DNA of 64,000 nucleotides from Cyathus striatus. Its lineage: Eukaryota > Basidiomycota > Agaricomycetes > Agaricales > Nidulariaceae. Within the stretch, counting starts at the first letter, position 1; every line of letters starts with the position of its first letter. The notes under the pieces were generated by a model. The model was not told where the DNA came from, made no database searches, and saw only the letters and a program-made list of their open reading frames with translations. A program made the translations under genes and the position numbers. Positions 1-13,511 of the stretch are shown here, one piece after another. The DNA lies in NCBI GenBank assembly GCA_025738555.1, contig JAOVFP010000001.1, positions 5,890,001-5,954,000 on the forward strand. The letters are read 5' to 3'.

Positions 1-310
1 AGAGCTAGCAGGATCACTGCTAGTCAAAGTGGTTGTAGTAGACATTGACATTGATAGTGTGGAAGCTGTAGAAGCTGTAGAACTCTTGTATGTTTTGTGA
101 TTGTTGGATAAAATGCCACTTAATGAATCACTTGATGAATACAAAGTTATACTAATCTGATCATCTGTGATGTTTCTCTGGATTGTACAGTGCTGTGATT
201 TGGCTGGGAGTACTTGAGTTGAGTTACCAACCAGCCTTTTTCAATGTTGATAATTGTAATGTCTTTTTAGTTTTGTCTTGTATAACCAAATATAAGATGA
301 AGTAAGCTCC

Positions 311-420
311 TGTAGAGGAAGAATACCACTAGGCAGTATCCTCTCAACAAAGAAATTGTGTGAGTAGCTGGCACATCCATCTAACTTTCAGATCCTAGTG
401 AGCTTGCATTTGAGGTGAAC
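311..420 (+). repeat. Dispersed SINE-like repeat, copy 1
   Basis: About 110 bp clearly homologous to 20648-20755 and, more weakly, to 5221-5301. Shared blocks include AACAAAGAAATTG, ACATCCATC/TCATCCATCCAACC, CCTAGTGAGCT and TGAGGTGAAC. Size and dispersion suit a SINE or miniature element, but I could not identify Pol III boxes or a target duplication. Confidence 0.6.
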
Positions 421-818
421 TGAGGGGGAATATGAAGCTGAATTTCTCAAATTGTACATATGACAATTATACAACTACAGTAATGAATGAGGGAACAATT
501 TGTAATTAACAATGAGGATGTAGTGAGGTATGGAGATGAAAAGAATGAAAACTGCATTTTTGTGATGCAGGCAGAACACATGCTCTACACTCCTTTGCTC
601 TCTTTTGCCAAGAAGTAGAGTGCACCATGGAGGAGATTAAGTGAGAGATATGAATGACATTGTGTGGGTACCATGGAAAGTTGCTTAGAAGGGAATTGCA
701 GCAATAATAAAAATATTATTATTTTATTTGTAATATACATTCTAATTAATGACATCAGCAGATGGTGTGAGGTCATCATGTGAATCAAACTAGAATTGAA
801 CTGGAATCTAAATGAAAG

Positions 819-940
819 AATGGGGCAGTCACAGTAGAATCCAATTCAAGGCAGATTCTTACTGTTAAATCAATGTCAGAATCCACTTTGATTCAAAGTG
901 GAATAGAAGTCCAAATCTGCCTCAAATTGACTACTCTGAC
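819..940. mobile_element. Small hairpin element (MITE-like remnant)
   Basis: The two ends are imperfect inverted copies. AGGCAGATT near 848 pairs with AATCTGCCT near 914, and the centre holds an 11-bp-arm hairpin (TCCACTTTG, loop ATT, CAAAGTGGA). No target duplication is evident, so the family is unknown. Confidence 0.4.
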
Positions 941-1509
941 CCCCCCTATTGTTTCTTGCCAATGCTTACTGCCTTTCTCTTTTGGCTCTTGTGGACTGGA
1001 ATCTTGAGATTTCCCTAGATGCTACTCTACATTCATGCATGACACTTCACAGCTTTCAGCTATCTCTTCTCATTCATATTCTTCTCTTGCCCTATGCACC
1101 TCTTTTATTCCTTGCACATATTTCTCTGTGGTTTTCCTCTGTTACACTTTTTGCCCTCCTCTCCTGGCAGCCAGCTTTTCCTTCAATCTTTTTTCTCCCT
1201 ACCTTGTTGTAATCAAGGTTTTCTCATCAACAATACCTACAAGAAAATCTGCTTCCTATAACCTGAAGACTAGTCAAGATGGAAACAGAGGTTATCAGGT
1301 ATTGACATCAACACAGAACTGAACAACCAAAATTTCCAAGATCCCTTTGTAGCAGTTGTCATACATCCCCCTTCTCCCTTTCCCCTTACCATTCTTACAA
1401 TCAATCAAAGATCAACCCCAACCACACCATCTCTGCCAGAAAATTTGACATCATTGCCACAGAAATTGGCAAAGGGGACTGTGACATCTACAAATGCACT
1501 ATCCTGCCA

Positions 1510-1528
1510 CCCCCCCCCCCCCCCCCCC
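1510..1528 (+). repeat. C19 homopolymer
   Basis: Nineteen consecutive C residues. Length is likely to be unreliable in sequencing and polymorphic. Confidence 0.9.
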
Positions 1529-1809
1529 ACATGTAACACCATGACTGAGAACAGGATTTATGCTCAGGGAAAGGGCAGCAGGTATCAGAAAGAAGCATCT
1601 GGGGAGTGTGCATCATGTACATAGGGTATGTGTCTAGCACAGTGGCACTGTTGCCATCTTTACCCTATCTCTCCTCCCCTTTTCCCCTTAATTCTAGCAC
1701 CACACACCTCAAGGCCTCAATCCCAGCATGTGACTTATGAGCTTATCTATTACTACAATTATATTTCTTTATTGACTTATAGAGAAATACAAAGGACCCT
1801 ATAACCCAA

Positions 1810-1832
1810 CTACCTTATAAGGTAGTGGGAAT
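1810..1832. repeat. Palindromic motif copy 1
   Basis: Perfect 16-nt palindrome CTACCTTATAAGGTAG followed by TGGGAAT. Related copies are at 3371-3394 and 14064-14092, all followed by the same TGGGAAT in the same orientation. It could be a transposon end or a cruciform-forming site. Confidence 0.55.
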
Positions 1833-3370
1833 ATCATTCTGAATGTGGATGAACTGGACACAGGAATGGATAGTATGGGGTAATTGAGCCACCTTCCAGT
1901 GTCATGAAAACTAAGTGTGCCCCACAATGAATTATGTGACATTGAAATGCCTGAATGTAATGTGCATAAACAAGGACAAAACCACACAAACCATCTTAAT
2001 ACATGGCTGGTAGTAATGCAATAAATGTATTTGTGCTAATGAATGTCAATGCTCCATACTGAGTCTTGTAATTTTAAGTATACCACCTAATTGGTTTTAA
2101 GCAATCTAACAATTTCTGAAAAAAAAAAACATTAAATCAAGATCTCTTTGAATACTAATTACTGCAAGGGAATCTTGATAAATCATTATATATTCTGTTC
2201 CAACACATACATGACCAGTAATTTACAGCACTTACACTAAGTATTATGCACCTATATATATACTTACAGTACTGGAAACAGTTAGCAGCATGACATAGTA
2301 AAGAAAACATCACTTACCAGTTCATGCCACTTACCTTTATATAAAATAAGATAATAAGGCCAGCAAGCAGCAGAGCCCACTACCTTCCCATGTCATTGTT
2401 TAATGCACAGATTCATTCATTAGTCAGTAAGTTTTGTCTTTAGTGATACACACTAGTAGTCTATGAATAGATATAAAGAAGTTCTGAATCATGGACCATA
2501 GAAATGTTAGGACAAGAGGATGAGAAAGAATAGTTGTTAGAGGATGCAAATGAGGATGTGCTTGGAGTTTATCAGAAGCCTGAGCTGTATCAATCCAAAG
2601 GAGAGTAGGATATTGACAAGGGAGAGTAGGAGTAGCGCAATGGAGAGAGAGGGGAAGAATGTGTACATGTGTGTTCAGGTGAAGGAGAAAGAAAGGGCAA
2701 GGAGAAGGAACAAAAACATCCATGAGTTGAATTGGATGCCTCTTTTCCTTCCTGTTCTTCCTTTGGAGTGAGAGTGCAAGCATACCTGAAACACAACATA
2801 AGTGGTGCATCATTTCTACTTTGATCTTGCCCTCTTCCTCAGTTCATAACTTCCACTTTCTCCTGCTAAGATGTTTACCACAGCATACCTTGAAGGAAAC
2901 CATTCCAGTGCATCCTCTTCATTCAGTGCTTTCACCCTGCTCCAGGTGATGTTTGTTGTGTCAATATGACCTTCCCAGATCCCACATTGGTCATTCAAAA
3001 TGGGATCATGCTAGTCCCACCACGTGCACCCCAGAGATGAAGCCTGTTCACTCACAAGTTTAATGTTCACCTCTCAAGCCTGCAAAGAAAAGGAAACATA
3101 CTGTGTTCCCTAAAACTCAATATTGAGGGACTTGAGGTGTGCTGGGCAAAGGTATAACCTTGGGAGGATCTTGGAACACAGCACAGGAATGTAACACTGA
3201 AAACTGTATCAGTACTCACTGAACAGGTTGATGAAAGCAGCACAAGTGTGTAAGTCCAGGTAGGCACAAACACAGGTAAATTTTTAACCATACAAAGCAG
3301 GTTTTGATCTGAAGCAATGCAGAGCAATTGGCCTGCAAAGTGCATTTTCCAATGACCCACATAAACTCTA

Positions 3371-3394
3371 CTACCTAAAAAGGTAGTGGGAATA
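3371..3394. repeat. Palindromic motif copy 2
   Basis: CTACCTAAAAAGGTAG then TGGGAATAT: the same motif as at 1810 and 14064, with one mismatch in the stem. Confidence 0.5.
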
Positions 3395-5220
3395 TAATTT
3401 AAGTAGACATAGTTTTAATAGTTGAACTACTACTTTATATGGACTCCTGAATACTCCTGGCTATCCCCAATGACAAACAAGTTCGAAAGTGTTTATTGAC
3501 AATATCTCACTCTGTCACATCTACTTCGATCGACATAAGCTATCTTCATCCACATCTTTCCACATCTTGCTCTCATGCCTGACAAACAACAAGTGTTCTA
3601 CTCCCAGCTGGGTGGGCAATTTGGAAAAATAGGGCTATAGATCTCATGGGGATATAGTGGGTGCATGGCAAGTATTCTTGGTCAATGGGGTCATTGATCA
3701 TCACAGCCCAGCTTCAGTGATGATGTTGATTACTAGCCCATCATGGCCAGCTCTGCAACTCTTATTGCTCATTAGGCATTGACATTGCCACAACAGTAGT
3801 AATGTGCTTGAACTCAGAGAGTCTTCTCCCCTGGGAAACAATGGCCACTGTAGCTTGTTTGATGCTTAAACAGAAGGAGTGAATGGGTTGTTCTTCTGTG
3901 TTGGGGCTTTACAGTCAATGATGAAGAAGCAGCTGGTATCGATTCTAGTGCTGGAGGATGTCAGTGTGGAGGAGAATACATGGGTTGAGGCAAAGTTGAA
4001 GCTATAGCCTGTGCAAAATCTGTTGCCTGATGCTCTCTTACATTCGCCATCCTGCCTTTTCACCTTGATATGTGCTAGTGCACCATCTACTCAAAGACAT
4101 TATCTGACCTATGACAAACCTCAAGGTGATGTAACTGTGGGGGTGGTGGGATTTTGAAGGATGAATGATATGTGGGGATGAGGTTATGTGAGGTGGCAAA
4201 TACACAATGGATGAAGAGGATATGGCGGAAGATGAGTGGAAGCACAAGAACATAGGAATCTGCATTAATTCAACATGGGTTTGGATATGCACTAGTGAGG
4301 TTCTTGATGAGATGACTCAAGAACATGGGGGATAAGATGGGCTCGTGGTTCATGATGAATATGAGCTCATTTCCCTAGAAAATCACCTTCGCCTGCTGCT
4401 CTCAGAGTCTCACCTCCTGCATCTCACTGTCCAATTCCACAGACATCATCTCAATGTTACTTCTCAATGATGATTCCTAGCATACAGGGTGTGTTCCTCA
4501 ACCCTCCTTCACCTGTCACTACCATCCGATCTCCACCAATCCATCATATTTCCCTCTCATTACTTATTTTGATGCTCTTCACTGTCACCTTTCAACTTGT
4601 AACTAAGTACTAGCTAGTAATATATATACTGTGTATCCCCTCATCACCAATTGAAACAACAACCATACAACAATTACCAGAGTGATTGTTGTCCACTAGA
4701 TCCAAATCATAGTTTAAAATCTAATAAACAATTACATTTTCAAAAATGAAGACTTGTTTGAAAGATTCTAAAATTGCCATATTTGTTTGTTTGTTTGAGA
4801 GCTATGGTTCAGAAGTACTCTCATGATTTCCTGGTACTTAAGACCCTAACTGGATCAATTCCGAGTGGAATGACAACTGGAGTGCTGAAGGTACTATGAT
4901 GACTTATGATGTTAGTTTTAATAGAACAACAACATCTTATAATTTATGATGAACTCACTCCTCAGTTTTAACCCCCTGCTTTGTTAGTTTGTTGTTAGTG
5001 CTCAAACTATGTTGTTGGAGCTATTGTACTACTTCATGTTAACACTCTGAGTCCTGCTTAATATTGAACACCTCATAACTTTGTTATAACCCCCCATATA
5101 TCAGTCCTCAGGCCTCATATGTTGTGTTGACTTTCTGCCTACCATGCCTGCTTTCTTTTAAGGATTTATGTGTCATTTCTATACCCTTCAGGAGTCCCTA
5201 TAAAGTAGTAGTTCAACTAT

Positions 5221-5301
5221 TGTAGAGGTAAAGAATGTGATGCTGCATAAACAAAGAATATGTAAGTGAGTCAGTTGAACATCCATTCAACCTGGGTGTT
5301 G
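5221..5301 (+). repeat. Dispersed SINE-like repeat, diverged copy 3
   Basis: TGTAGAGG start, ACAAAGAA core and ACATCCATTCAACC block align with the copies at 311 and 20648, but the 3' part is lost. Inferred to be an old copy. Confidence 0.4.
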
Positions 5302-6349
5302 TAAGGTGTCGAGAAAGGGGATCAAATTTCACTTCATTGCAAATGTGTAGGTACAGGGATTTATAGAAAATTAAAATAAAGAGTGTACTTAATGAGGAAT
5401 GCCTAACACAACAGAAATTAAGAGTATTTAAATCGTAGATTTATGAATGAAAATGGTAAGGTATGAAACAGAGAACATAACAATGAATAGAAAGAAAATT
5501 AAAAGAATAAAACTTGAGTAGTAGAGATAAACATGGCCTTCGGTAATGTGTTTTGCAATATTTATTGGGACTAGGTAAAGTGGGATACCGATAATCTTGA
5601 CTCCTGTTTAGCAATAGCAGTGTTCCAAATGGTGTACAAGTGTCAGCATTGGAGGGAATCAGTGGGAGGAGATAAGTGAGAGGGGAGAGCAAACATGAAC
5701 AACATGTCAACACATGCATCAGTTGATTACATAATGTAAATAATGCTCATGTGCTTATGATAATGAAATTAGTAAAATCTTGAGACATGTAAAGCATAGT
5801 ACCCAGTAAAATGATATGAACTTAGCCCCAGCCTTTACCACACCACACCAACAAGCTCGAACACCAAAAAACATGATACATTAGGCACTGTGCATGGTAG
5901 CCATAGACGAGAACCACAGGCATGATCATTGAATGAGGTACACCATTCTCTTGTTCATGGTCCCCAAAGCTGAGTCATACAACTCAACAATGAGCAGTGC
6001 AATAGCACAGCGAAACACAGTATGGTAACAACAGCACTGAGTTTGAAAGCACAGAGTCAGATAAGCTCCACAGTGAGACTGATCAAGGGTGAGTACCCCA
6101 GCAGTATCAGCAGGAACACATCATCCTTTTAATGACACTCTAGATGTATATGATGTTGCAATAAGATGCCAAAGATCACTTAATCACCATGCAAATCATG
6201 CCAGTGTATTCTAATTACCAGTGGAATCATGCAGGCTTAGTGAATATAGGCCACCTACCTCCTGACCTGGCCAATGCCGGTGGGGGTATGTCTTCAGTCT
6301 GTTGCCTTGTTGTGGCTGGGGCCATATGTGAATGGCATATAAATCAAAG

Positions 6350-6483
6350 AGTAGAAAGAGAAAAGAGGAAGTAGAACAAGGAAAGAAAAAGGAAGAACAA
6401 GGAAAGAAAAAGGAAGAAAAAGGAAAGTAGAAGAAAGAACAAGGAAAGTAGAAGAAAGAACAAGGAAAGAAGAAAGTAGAAAG
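6350..6483 (+). repeat. Purine-only tandem repeat
   Basis: About 130 bp of nearly pure A/G built from units such as GGAAAGAAAAAGGAAGAACAA and GGAAAGTAGAAGAAAGAACAA. Low-complexity microsatellite/minisatellite; no coding role is apparent. Confidence 0.8.
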
Positions 6484-7468
6484 TCAACTCACCCACTTAT
6501 CTGTTTTCTGCTGCCCCCTCACATTCACCTCCATAGCTCATGATTCATACATGATGCCATAAGTCTTAGTAAAGAAATGGAACAATATCTGGTCAGCCTT
6601 GCCCAGCTCAGTGATATCACCTGAGCTCATATTGAGCTATCTGGATGCAATGCATATGGGTATGAGTCATTCCTTGTAAATGTCCTGGCCAGTTCTAAAC
6701 CCAAACTTGAGTGATAGTGGAGTACTTGAGAGATTGCCAGAGAATATGATATTTGAATGAGCTTGAACAATGGGTCCATAATGCATTTCATAAATGAGAT
6801 TGAAGAGATGAAGGAGAGCCTGGAGAAATAACAGGAATAATGTATTCTGACTATGTTCAAGTGAGTTTTCAGTCATGGATCATCGCCATTATCATGACAT
6901 ACAGGAGGAGGAGAAGGAGGGAGGACAGGGTGCTGACTGAGTAAATGAAAAAGAACATATATCACAATGATATAACACCAAACCAAAGTGAGATGAAAAA
7001 AACAATGAGCAGTTAAGTGCCAAAAGACAGGGACCAGGGGAAGATGACAAGAGGGGGGAGATGATGACAAGGGGGGTATGACAACAAGTGGGGGGGGAAA
7101 GACAATCAGTAACCAATTACAAAGTGTCCTGAAAAGGCATCAGCCAATCAGGTGGTCAGAAACTGAGATCTTGAACATGATCCACAAACATTAGGAAAAT
7201 CCCCATCGGCTAAATTAGTGAAATAAGATGACTTTAATAAGTTTAAGGGTGATGCTTCTTTTAAACTCACTAAAAGTTACTTTTTTAACCTTATTAGTCC
7301 TATTTTATTTGCAGTTAGTAGTTATTACATGGTATAAACATAGGGTCTGCTAATGTTAGCTTTTAGTCTCTTACCCATACTTAGGTTTACTATTCAGTAG
7401 CAGCAGGTAAATTGAAGTAACCATGAAAGCAATACTACAGCAACAATTAAATTCATATCAATAGCTGA

Positions 7469-10400
7469 TTATACAACTGTAGAATACTGATATCTATCAT
7501 TAAAAGGATTAACATAAAAGGTCTTGCAGTCATCAAGCACTGTACTCGATATCCAACTCTCTGGTGCTTTGGGACCAAAACAAGGGAAAAGATGTGTGCT
7601 TGCTTTAATAAGATTGACAGGAATGACACTTGACAACCGCTGGGTACCTGCTGTTCGAAGACACGAGACTTTATAGAGAAGTGATGCAGGGTCTATCACT
7701 GCAGCCGAGAAAGGAGTAAACCACTCCACATACATGAAATGTTTTGATGGTGCTTCACCTTTAAACCATTCTGCAGAAGCACGAGATGGTAAGGAGAATA
7801 AACAACAAATTTGTGCAATAGTATGGCCTAGTAAGTAAAGTTTTAAACATACACATAAAAATTATTATATAGTAACATACCTTGAACTCCGTGAGCTTGC
7901 CTGTCTTCAAAATCTACAATAGCAGTGTCAAAACAGCCTGGTATAGTTATACCATACTTTCCAACACGAGAAGGCTGAGCATGTATCGAGTCAACCACAC
8001 TCTGGGCTCCAGCATCTGAGGCAAATGGATCCCTGCTAACAAACTTGACCCGATGATACACGGATACAGACTGACATAACATTGGGAGCCTGCTAGTTTC
8101 GCGACGAATCCGCTGAGGGTCTTTGAGCTCTGGGTGTTGAATCTGAACCACCATTCGAGCAAGAGCAGCCTCAAAATCCAATGTGCCATATTCATCACGT
8201 AGAGCTGTAAATGTCACACCTCAACATGAGGGATGCTTTGTCATACTCAATGCTCGTTGTGGAATCAGCAGAGGTACTGGCAAAGGTTTGTGGACAGGCA
8301 AAGTGGGTACACTAAAAAAATGGTGGCAGAGGAACTTTTTGTGCTGGAAAATGCGCTCCTTACATTCTAGCCATAGTGTCATCTGACAAAACTCATCCTT
8401 GCCATTTGTCGCATGGTAAGCATCTTTTGCGAGGTCTATATGAAGGCATTCAGTGTACTGTGTATCGGTATTGTCAGTTGTACTGTAAAGTTCAATAAAA
8501 AGCTGGTAGTGTTGAGCATAGTGAAGCTTGATAATGTTGAAGTGATCCCGAATACCAAGATCAATGAAAATGCTCTTGTAATCATGAAAATTCCTGAGAG
8601 CAGTATCGAGAAGTCTGAGTGTTGTGTCTGTATGCACAGGATACCTTGCTAACTGTACAAAATCAAGAACAGCACAAACAGCACAAACCAAGCGCTGACT
8701 GGAAAGGCCAGGGTGATTGGGGAACTGAACCTCAGCGACAAGGGTCAACAGAAACCGAGAGATCTGATCATGCTCAGCCCCAGTAACACATGAAAGATTA
8801 CAGATTCCTTTCATGAATAACCAGATGTGGCAGTTTGGAGGGAGACAACGACATCTCGCATCAATCTCAGCATCACCTACAGCTGAATGGACCCAACTGA
8901 TGACGTGCTTAATAATTCCTTGGTAGAGCTGATGCAATATATCAGGTGTAATGGACTGGTAGATGTTGATGTAGGGAAGATGTTTCCAAAATGGATAAGG
9001 AACAGGCTTTATATCTGCTTCGGCGCAAGCTTTGTTGAATTCGGTTGAGCCTTGAGAGACTGTGGCCAGTGCAGTACGAATAGGAGCATCATCTCAGGGA
9101 GGTAGATAGGTGAGTGAATCACCAATTCCTTCACGTGGAGCAGGGCACGAAGGACACCACCCAGTTTTGATGATAGCAACCATAACTTGTTCAGGGTAAT
9201 CACCAATGTATGCTGCTAAGATGGGGTAACATTGTCGGACTGCCCCATCACTGCTAATGAGTTCAACCCCTTCACAACTAGCAGCTTGAAGTGGGCATAA
9301 AATGAATTCCATACAGGCATGGAATAGATTCCCAAGTGTCCGCCGCTGGGAAGACTTGTTCTTAATATGATCAAGCTTTGTTGTTGGGAGGTACCCAAGG
9401 AGAACCTGCCCATGTTGCGAAGTTTTGTGCCGAATATGCTTAGGTAGGTTTCCAATGGTCATGTATACAGGGTAAGCAGTCTTATTACGGAATGTGGTAA
9501 GTTGTGTCTTATCAGATGATATGAGGACAGGTACGATTGTGCAATCCTTCTGACCTGACTGTGCCTCGACCTTCCACTTAAAGTTAAAATACATCAGAGA
9601 CATGTATAAAAATTGTAAGAGAAGAACATACCTGTGTTGACCACCACCATTTTGCAGTATGCATGTCATGATACTGGCAGGTTTTATGGTCCTCATCCAC
9701 AAATTGTCATTGAGGCTCAAGTATCAGATGCAGAGTGAACTCTGTATCCCCCCATATAGCACGGATACACTCCAGGATATCTCTTGAGTAAAGCTCGTAT
9801 GATTGGCCATCAATGAGAACCTCCCAGCGTATAAACTGAGGACGACAACCAGGAAGCTTAGTGTCGATGATCTTGTTTAGCTTGATGGTGTTCTTGTATG
9901 ATAAGCCAAGTGCTTCCTGAAGCTGCCAATAGAATATCGTTAACACTATTAATATGATCACAAGGTGCACCACTTACCCCATCAACAGCCAGAAGTTCTG
10001 AGAAAGCTGTAGAACTTGGCCCTCAGCACTTTGCCCATTTTGCAACTTCCCAATCGAGTCTTGAGGTAAATGGTGCCCAAGAGTTTGAACTGCCAGTAAC
10101 ATTGTGACGATAGACATCATCCAAGCAGTTTGACTGATGTAGTATGGCTCCAGGTTTAGAGGTTGGGTAAACATCCGAAAAATATGTAATCAATGGATGC
10201 TGGGATCCAGCATGCTCTTCAGCAGCGATACAAGAAGCAATTTCTTGCCATATCTGAGCCTGGGTCATGTTGCAAAAAACTGAATCTTCAAGTTCATTGT
10301 CGTCCATACTGTTATGATCATTGCGCTGGTCATGGCGAGCTGGCTCCCAGTCAAACTCCATTTCGGCGGCAGCAGCTTGAATATCCTCCTCCATATCCTC

Positions 10401-10712
10401 CTCATCAATATCAACCATATCATCACCTCGATCTGAATGAGCATCTCCCATAGTCCAATCTTCATCATTCTGATCAAAGTTGTCATGGTTATAGTCAGCA
10501 GCTGATCCTAACGCATCCCCTGAGAACAGAACTGCCTTTGAGTGCTTCAATGAGGCAGATTCAATGGCCTGTACCCAAGTTTCTGTTGTGGCCTCTAATT
10601 CATAGTATTGTCGACAGAATGGATCTTGACTTTGCTGGATATGTGAAGCAAGGCTGCTGGAGGTCAAGTTGTATGTTTCACAAGCAGCACACATGAAATT
10701 TCGGGTACTCAT
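7469..10712 (-). pseudogene. Plavaka transposase, broken by four TGA stops
   Basis: The N-terminus has a zinc-finger-like Cys/His array (CAACETYNLT, then H and C) and an acidic linker. Then come blocks I recognise from the family: DWEVAKWAK, STAFSELL, LGLSYKNT, LNKIID, RDILECIRAIWGD, YHDMHTAKWWWSTQ, LISSDKTQLT, PVYMTIGN, LLGYLPTTKLDHI, LFHACM, HQLYQGIIKHVISW, ISRFLL, LLDTALRNFHDYKSIF, HIDLAKDAYHATN, and a C-terminal EWFTPF / FYVNPFND end. In-frame TGA codons lie at 10023-10025, 9707-9709, 9094-9096 and 8221-8223, at positions where Arg (CGA) is plausible. Many expected Arg residues read Cys or His (for example CAVCAVLDF, CRCLPPN). This fits CpG-to-TpG decay, so the copy is almost certainly inactive. 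Confidence 0.85.
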
Positions 10713-10946
10713 AACAGAATATGTAGGAATGTATGCAAGTAATGTCGCATGAGGGGAATATGTAAGGGTCTAAAGTTTGAACCATGAGTTAGCAAACAAC
10801 TCGGAATGGTGAACTTGAATAACAAAGCACAACTCACAGTATTGGCTTACTTTATGCCACTTTCTCTTGCCCTACTCATAACCCTCTACTACTTCCACCC
10901 TCGAGATTTATCTCTCTCGTGAACTCCCTCATCAGCTGTAATCGCC

Positions 10947-13511
10947 ATGTCTTCTCGACTAAGTGAATGTGCACTCAAGTCAAACCAGACCTGCAAGCAA
11001 AACAAACTCTTGAAAGAGATAGAGGAGCGGAAGATGATTTCTGATGTGGCAACAAGCGGTCAGTATTCATTATTGTTTCAAATGTTCTATCTTTTACTTA
11101 CAATACCAACAGGTGTGCGTCAAGCGAATAAAAATGTGTTGTTAAATCCAGGTGTGCACAGTTATTAACAGAAGTGTTGACAGTAAATTATTTTTGAGGA
11201 TATAGCTTGGCTACCACGAAAAGATACTGAGGAACCAAAAGCAAAGGCTGTTGGTAGTGGGGTTAAGCGCAAGCATCCTGAAACTGATAATGGTAAGTTT
11301 AGAGAATTGGCTAAACAATGAGAACACTAACAAACAGCGGTTTCAGAGGAACAGATTGACAATGGAGAAACAGAGCCCAGTGTACCAGCAAAAAAGAAAC
11401 AGGCGAAAAGTAGCTTGGGGAATGACAAGGTTCATGTGGGGAGGGGAAAGGAACGCGGTCTGTCATTGTTCCATCTATTTGATGCCGAGAAGCTGATGAC
11501 AGGTATCTCAATTAGGTCAATGATCGATGTCAACACCAGTTGTTATGGAAAGTGATGCCGAAGATAATGCCCAATCTTCAACAAAGTTCTCCCAAGCTTC
11601 AGCGAGATTCCCCCAACTTTCGGCAAAGTTCTCCATCTCTCAGGCTCAAGGTATGTTACTAAACTATTCATACTAATAATAAAATCATACTAAATGTGTC
11701 ATAGGTTCTAAGAATGTTATTGGCTCAGTCAATAGCCACACAAAGCCCACAGCCTCTAACATTCCACACAAGCTTGAATCTGACCTGGAAGATGACTTGA
11801 GCAAACATAGTAATACTGAAAAAAACACGGAATCCAAATCTTCAAGTGATGAGTACTACAAGACTCTGACATTGGCTGAACTCGAAGCAGAGGCAGCTAT
11901 CATCAAGGTAAGTATATTGTTTTCTCATCAACACGTGTTTACTCATAGCACTCAGGAACCTGTTGTTAGAGATCCATTGTCATCTTCTCAGCCTGACAAT
12001 CTTTTTTCGGCTCCCGATGAGGATGTTGAGATGTGGGCACACCACAGCCAGTCATCATCTGCAGGTGCATACCCTCAAACCTCCGAATATGAAGCAGACT
12101 ATGCATCAAATGAAGGTAGCCCACTGCTCGAAGTAAGTCCCAGCCCACCTCCAAAATGTCAACACAAACCAAAGACTACTGTATCAAAGAAGTCTGTAAG
12201 TAAACTTACGTGCTAATCACTGTTCACTGCTCACTGCTGATGTTGTGAATATTCAGTCTCGCCATGAGGTTGCATTCCAGAAAGAGGTGGGGCCGTATTC
12301 TACACTCGAATACACTTGGACATGTTTACTTACATCCACTTTTCTAGCAACTGATAGTCATGGAAACCAAGCCAAAGAAAGAGAAATTGCGAGCCCCACC
12401 TGAAGATTGGCCCTCTCATGTGCAGCTTGTTCCCCCACCAGCTGGGAAAACTCTCCATTTGACAGACCAGCACAAACTGATCCGCTTTCTCCTCACAAAA
12501 GATATTCAAGACGAGAACATAAAGCTCTTGAAGGACCACAGCTGGCCAGAGTTCCAAAACCGTGATTCCTTTCAACTGGAGATTCTGGTTGCTGCTGTGG
12601 AGTGATACAAATCTGATGATATTAATGATATCAAAGAGTGGCTGGAACTTGACTCAGACTTCTGTACTAAGCTTGGCAACATAGTAAGTGCTCGTTTCTC
12701 TTCCTTCTGTATTTCATCAACATGTTTAACCAATCTTTCCTAGGTTTTGGACCGCTTTGCAGCAACTCGAAGTCCATCAAAGACCAATGCTGCTGCTCAC
12801 ATTGCTATCTATGAATTGGGAATTGGCAAGAAGTGTGCACTGTGCATTGCAAGTCTTTTCGACAATGATGGGGTATACATTTTCCCAGGTGAATGGTCAG
12901 GTGTTGCTGTAAGCTTCCTTTTCATTTAATATGACACTACCTCATGCTATCTCGTGTATATACATAGACTTGGATCCCACAGCCAGATGAACCTTATCTC
13001 AACATGGCTATATCCGAAACGTTGAAAGCTAGCTACTTTGCTCATTCATCATCCATTGGCCATCAAGTTCTAACCCAGTATCATATCGACATGGATAACA
13101 TTGAAGAACCAGAGCTCCCCATTGCCATGGTCGCCCTTGGAGCAACAGCTGTATGAGAACCACATCACATTTCCCTTGCTGAGTCTAACCCAACCTCCAT
13201 TTCAGGTTTATGCAGCCCTGATAGAATGGAAAGATGGCATAAAATCATTGAAGAGCTTTGATGGGAATTTATTCACTTCGACATACCAGTACCATATGGA
13301 GAGCCTCGAAGCTGTGCAAGAGCAATGTCCCAAAGCATTTCATGCTATAATGCATGAGCTCTATCGACGTGTTAGGTGAGCTCTCACATCATGTCATATA
13401 TGTAGCACCAGTTTACATATTTGCAGTAATCAGCCTGTTGCTGCCCCAAAGAAGGGCGGAAAGCGTCTTAATCCTGTCATGGACCTGAGTAAGTATTTGA
13501 CAGTTGATTAA
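10947..13511 (+). pseudogene. DUF6532 protein of the Plavaka element
   Basis: A multi-exon gene divergent from the transposase, 234 bp from its start. It begins MSSRLSECALKSNQTCKQNK. It continues through Lys/Glu- and Ser-rich exons (near 11205-11290, 11340-11500, 11710-11910, 11950-12195), then a C-terminal domain: QLVPPPAGKTLHLTDQ, DRFAATRSPSKTN, PDEPYLNMAISETLK, LPIAMVALGATAVYAALIEW and a basic tail ending KYLTVD. The C-terminal blocks match DUF6532 as I know it from basidiomycete transposon-linked proteins. An in-frame TGA at 12603-12605 interrupts the frame. Its role in transposition is not established. Exon limits of the N-terminal half are uncertain. Confidence 0.65.

Larger units (their letters stand above)
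1..7190. other. Gene-free, CpG-depleted transposon graveyard
   Basis: I find no gene here. Open frames are short, overlap on both strands and show no recognisable domain or splice pattern. The first CpG dinucleotide is at about 2636; only a few dozen at most occur in the whole 7.2 kb, while TG and CA are abundant. This is the expected trace of long-term cytosine methylation and deamination of repeats. Recognisable remains are dispersed-repeat copies (311-420, 5221-5301), a small hairpin element (819-940), a C19 run, two copies of a palindromic motif (1810, 3371) and a purine tandem repeat (6350-6483). Confidence 0.75.

Noticed and set aside
1505..1530. C19 run as a possible functional element
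   Set aside because: A plain homopolymer; no partner structure or motif.
1..7190. Open frames of 60-130 codons (for example 2424-2813 minus, 3067-3360 minus, 5441-5719 minus)
   Set aside because: Overlapping on both strands, no domains, no splice continuity, and located in CpG-free decayed DNA; most likely chance frames.
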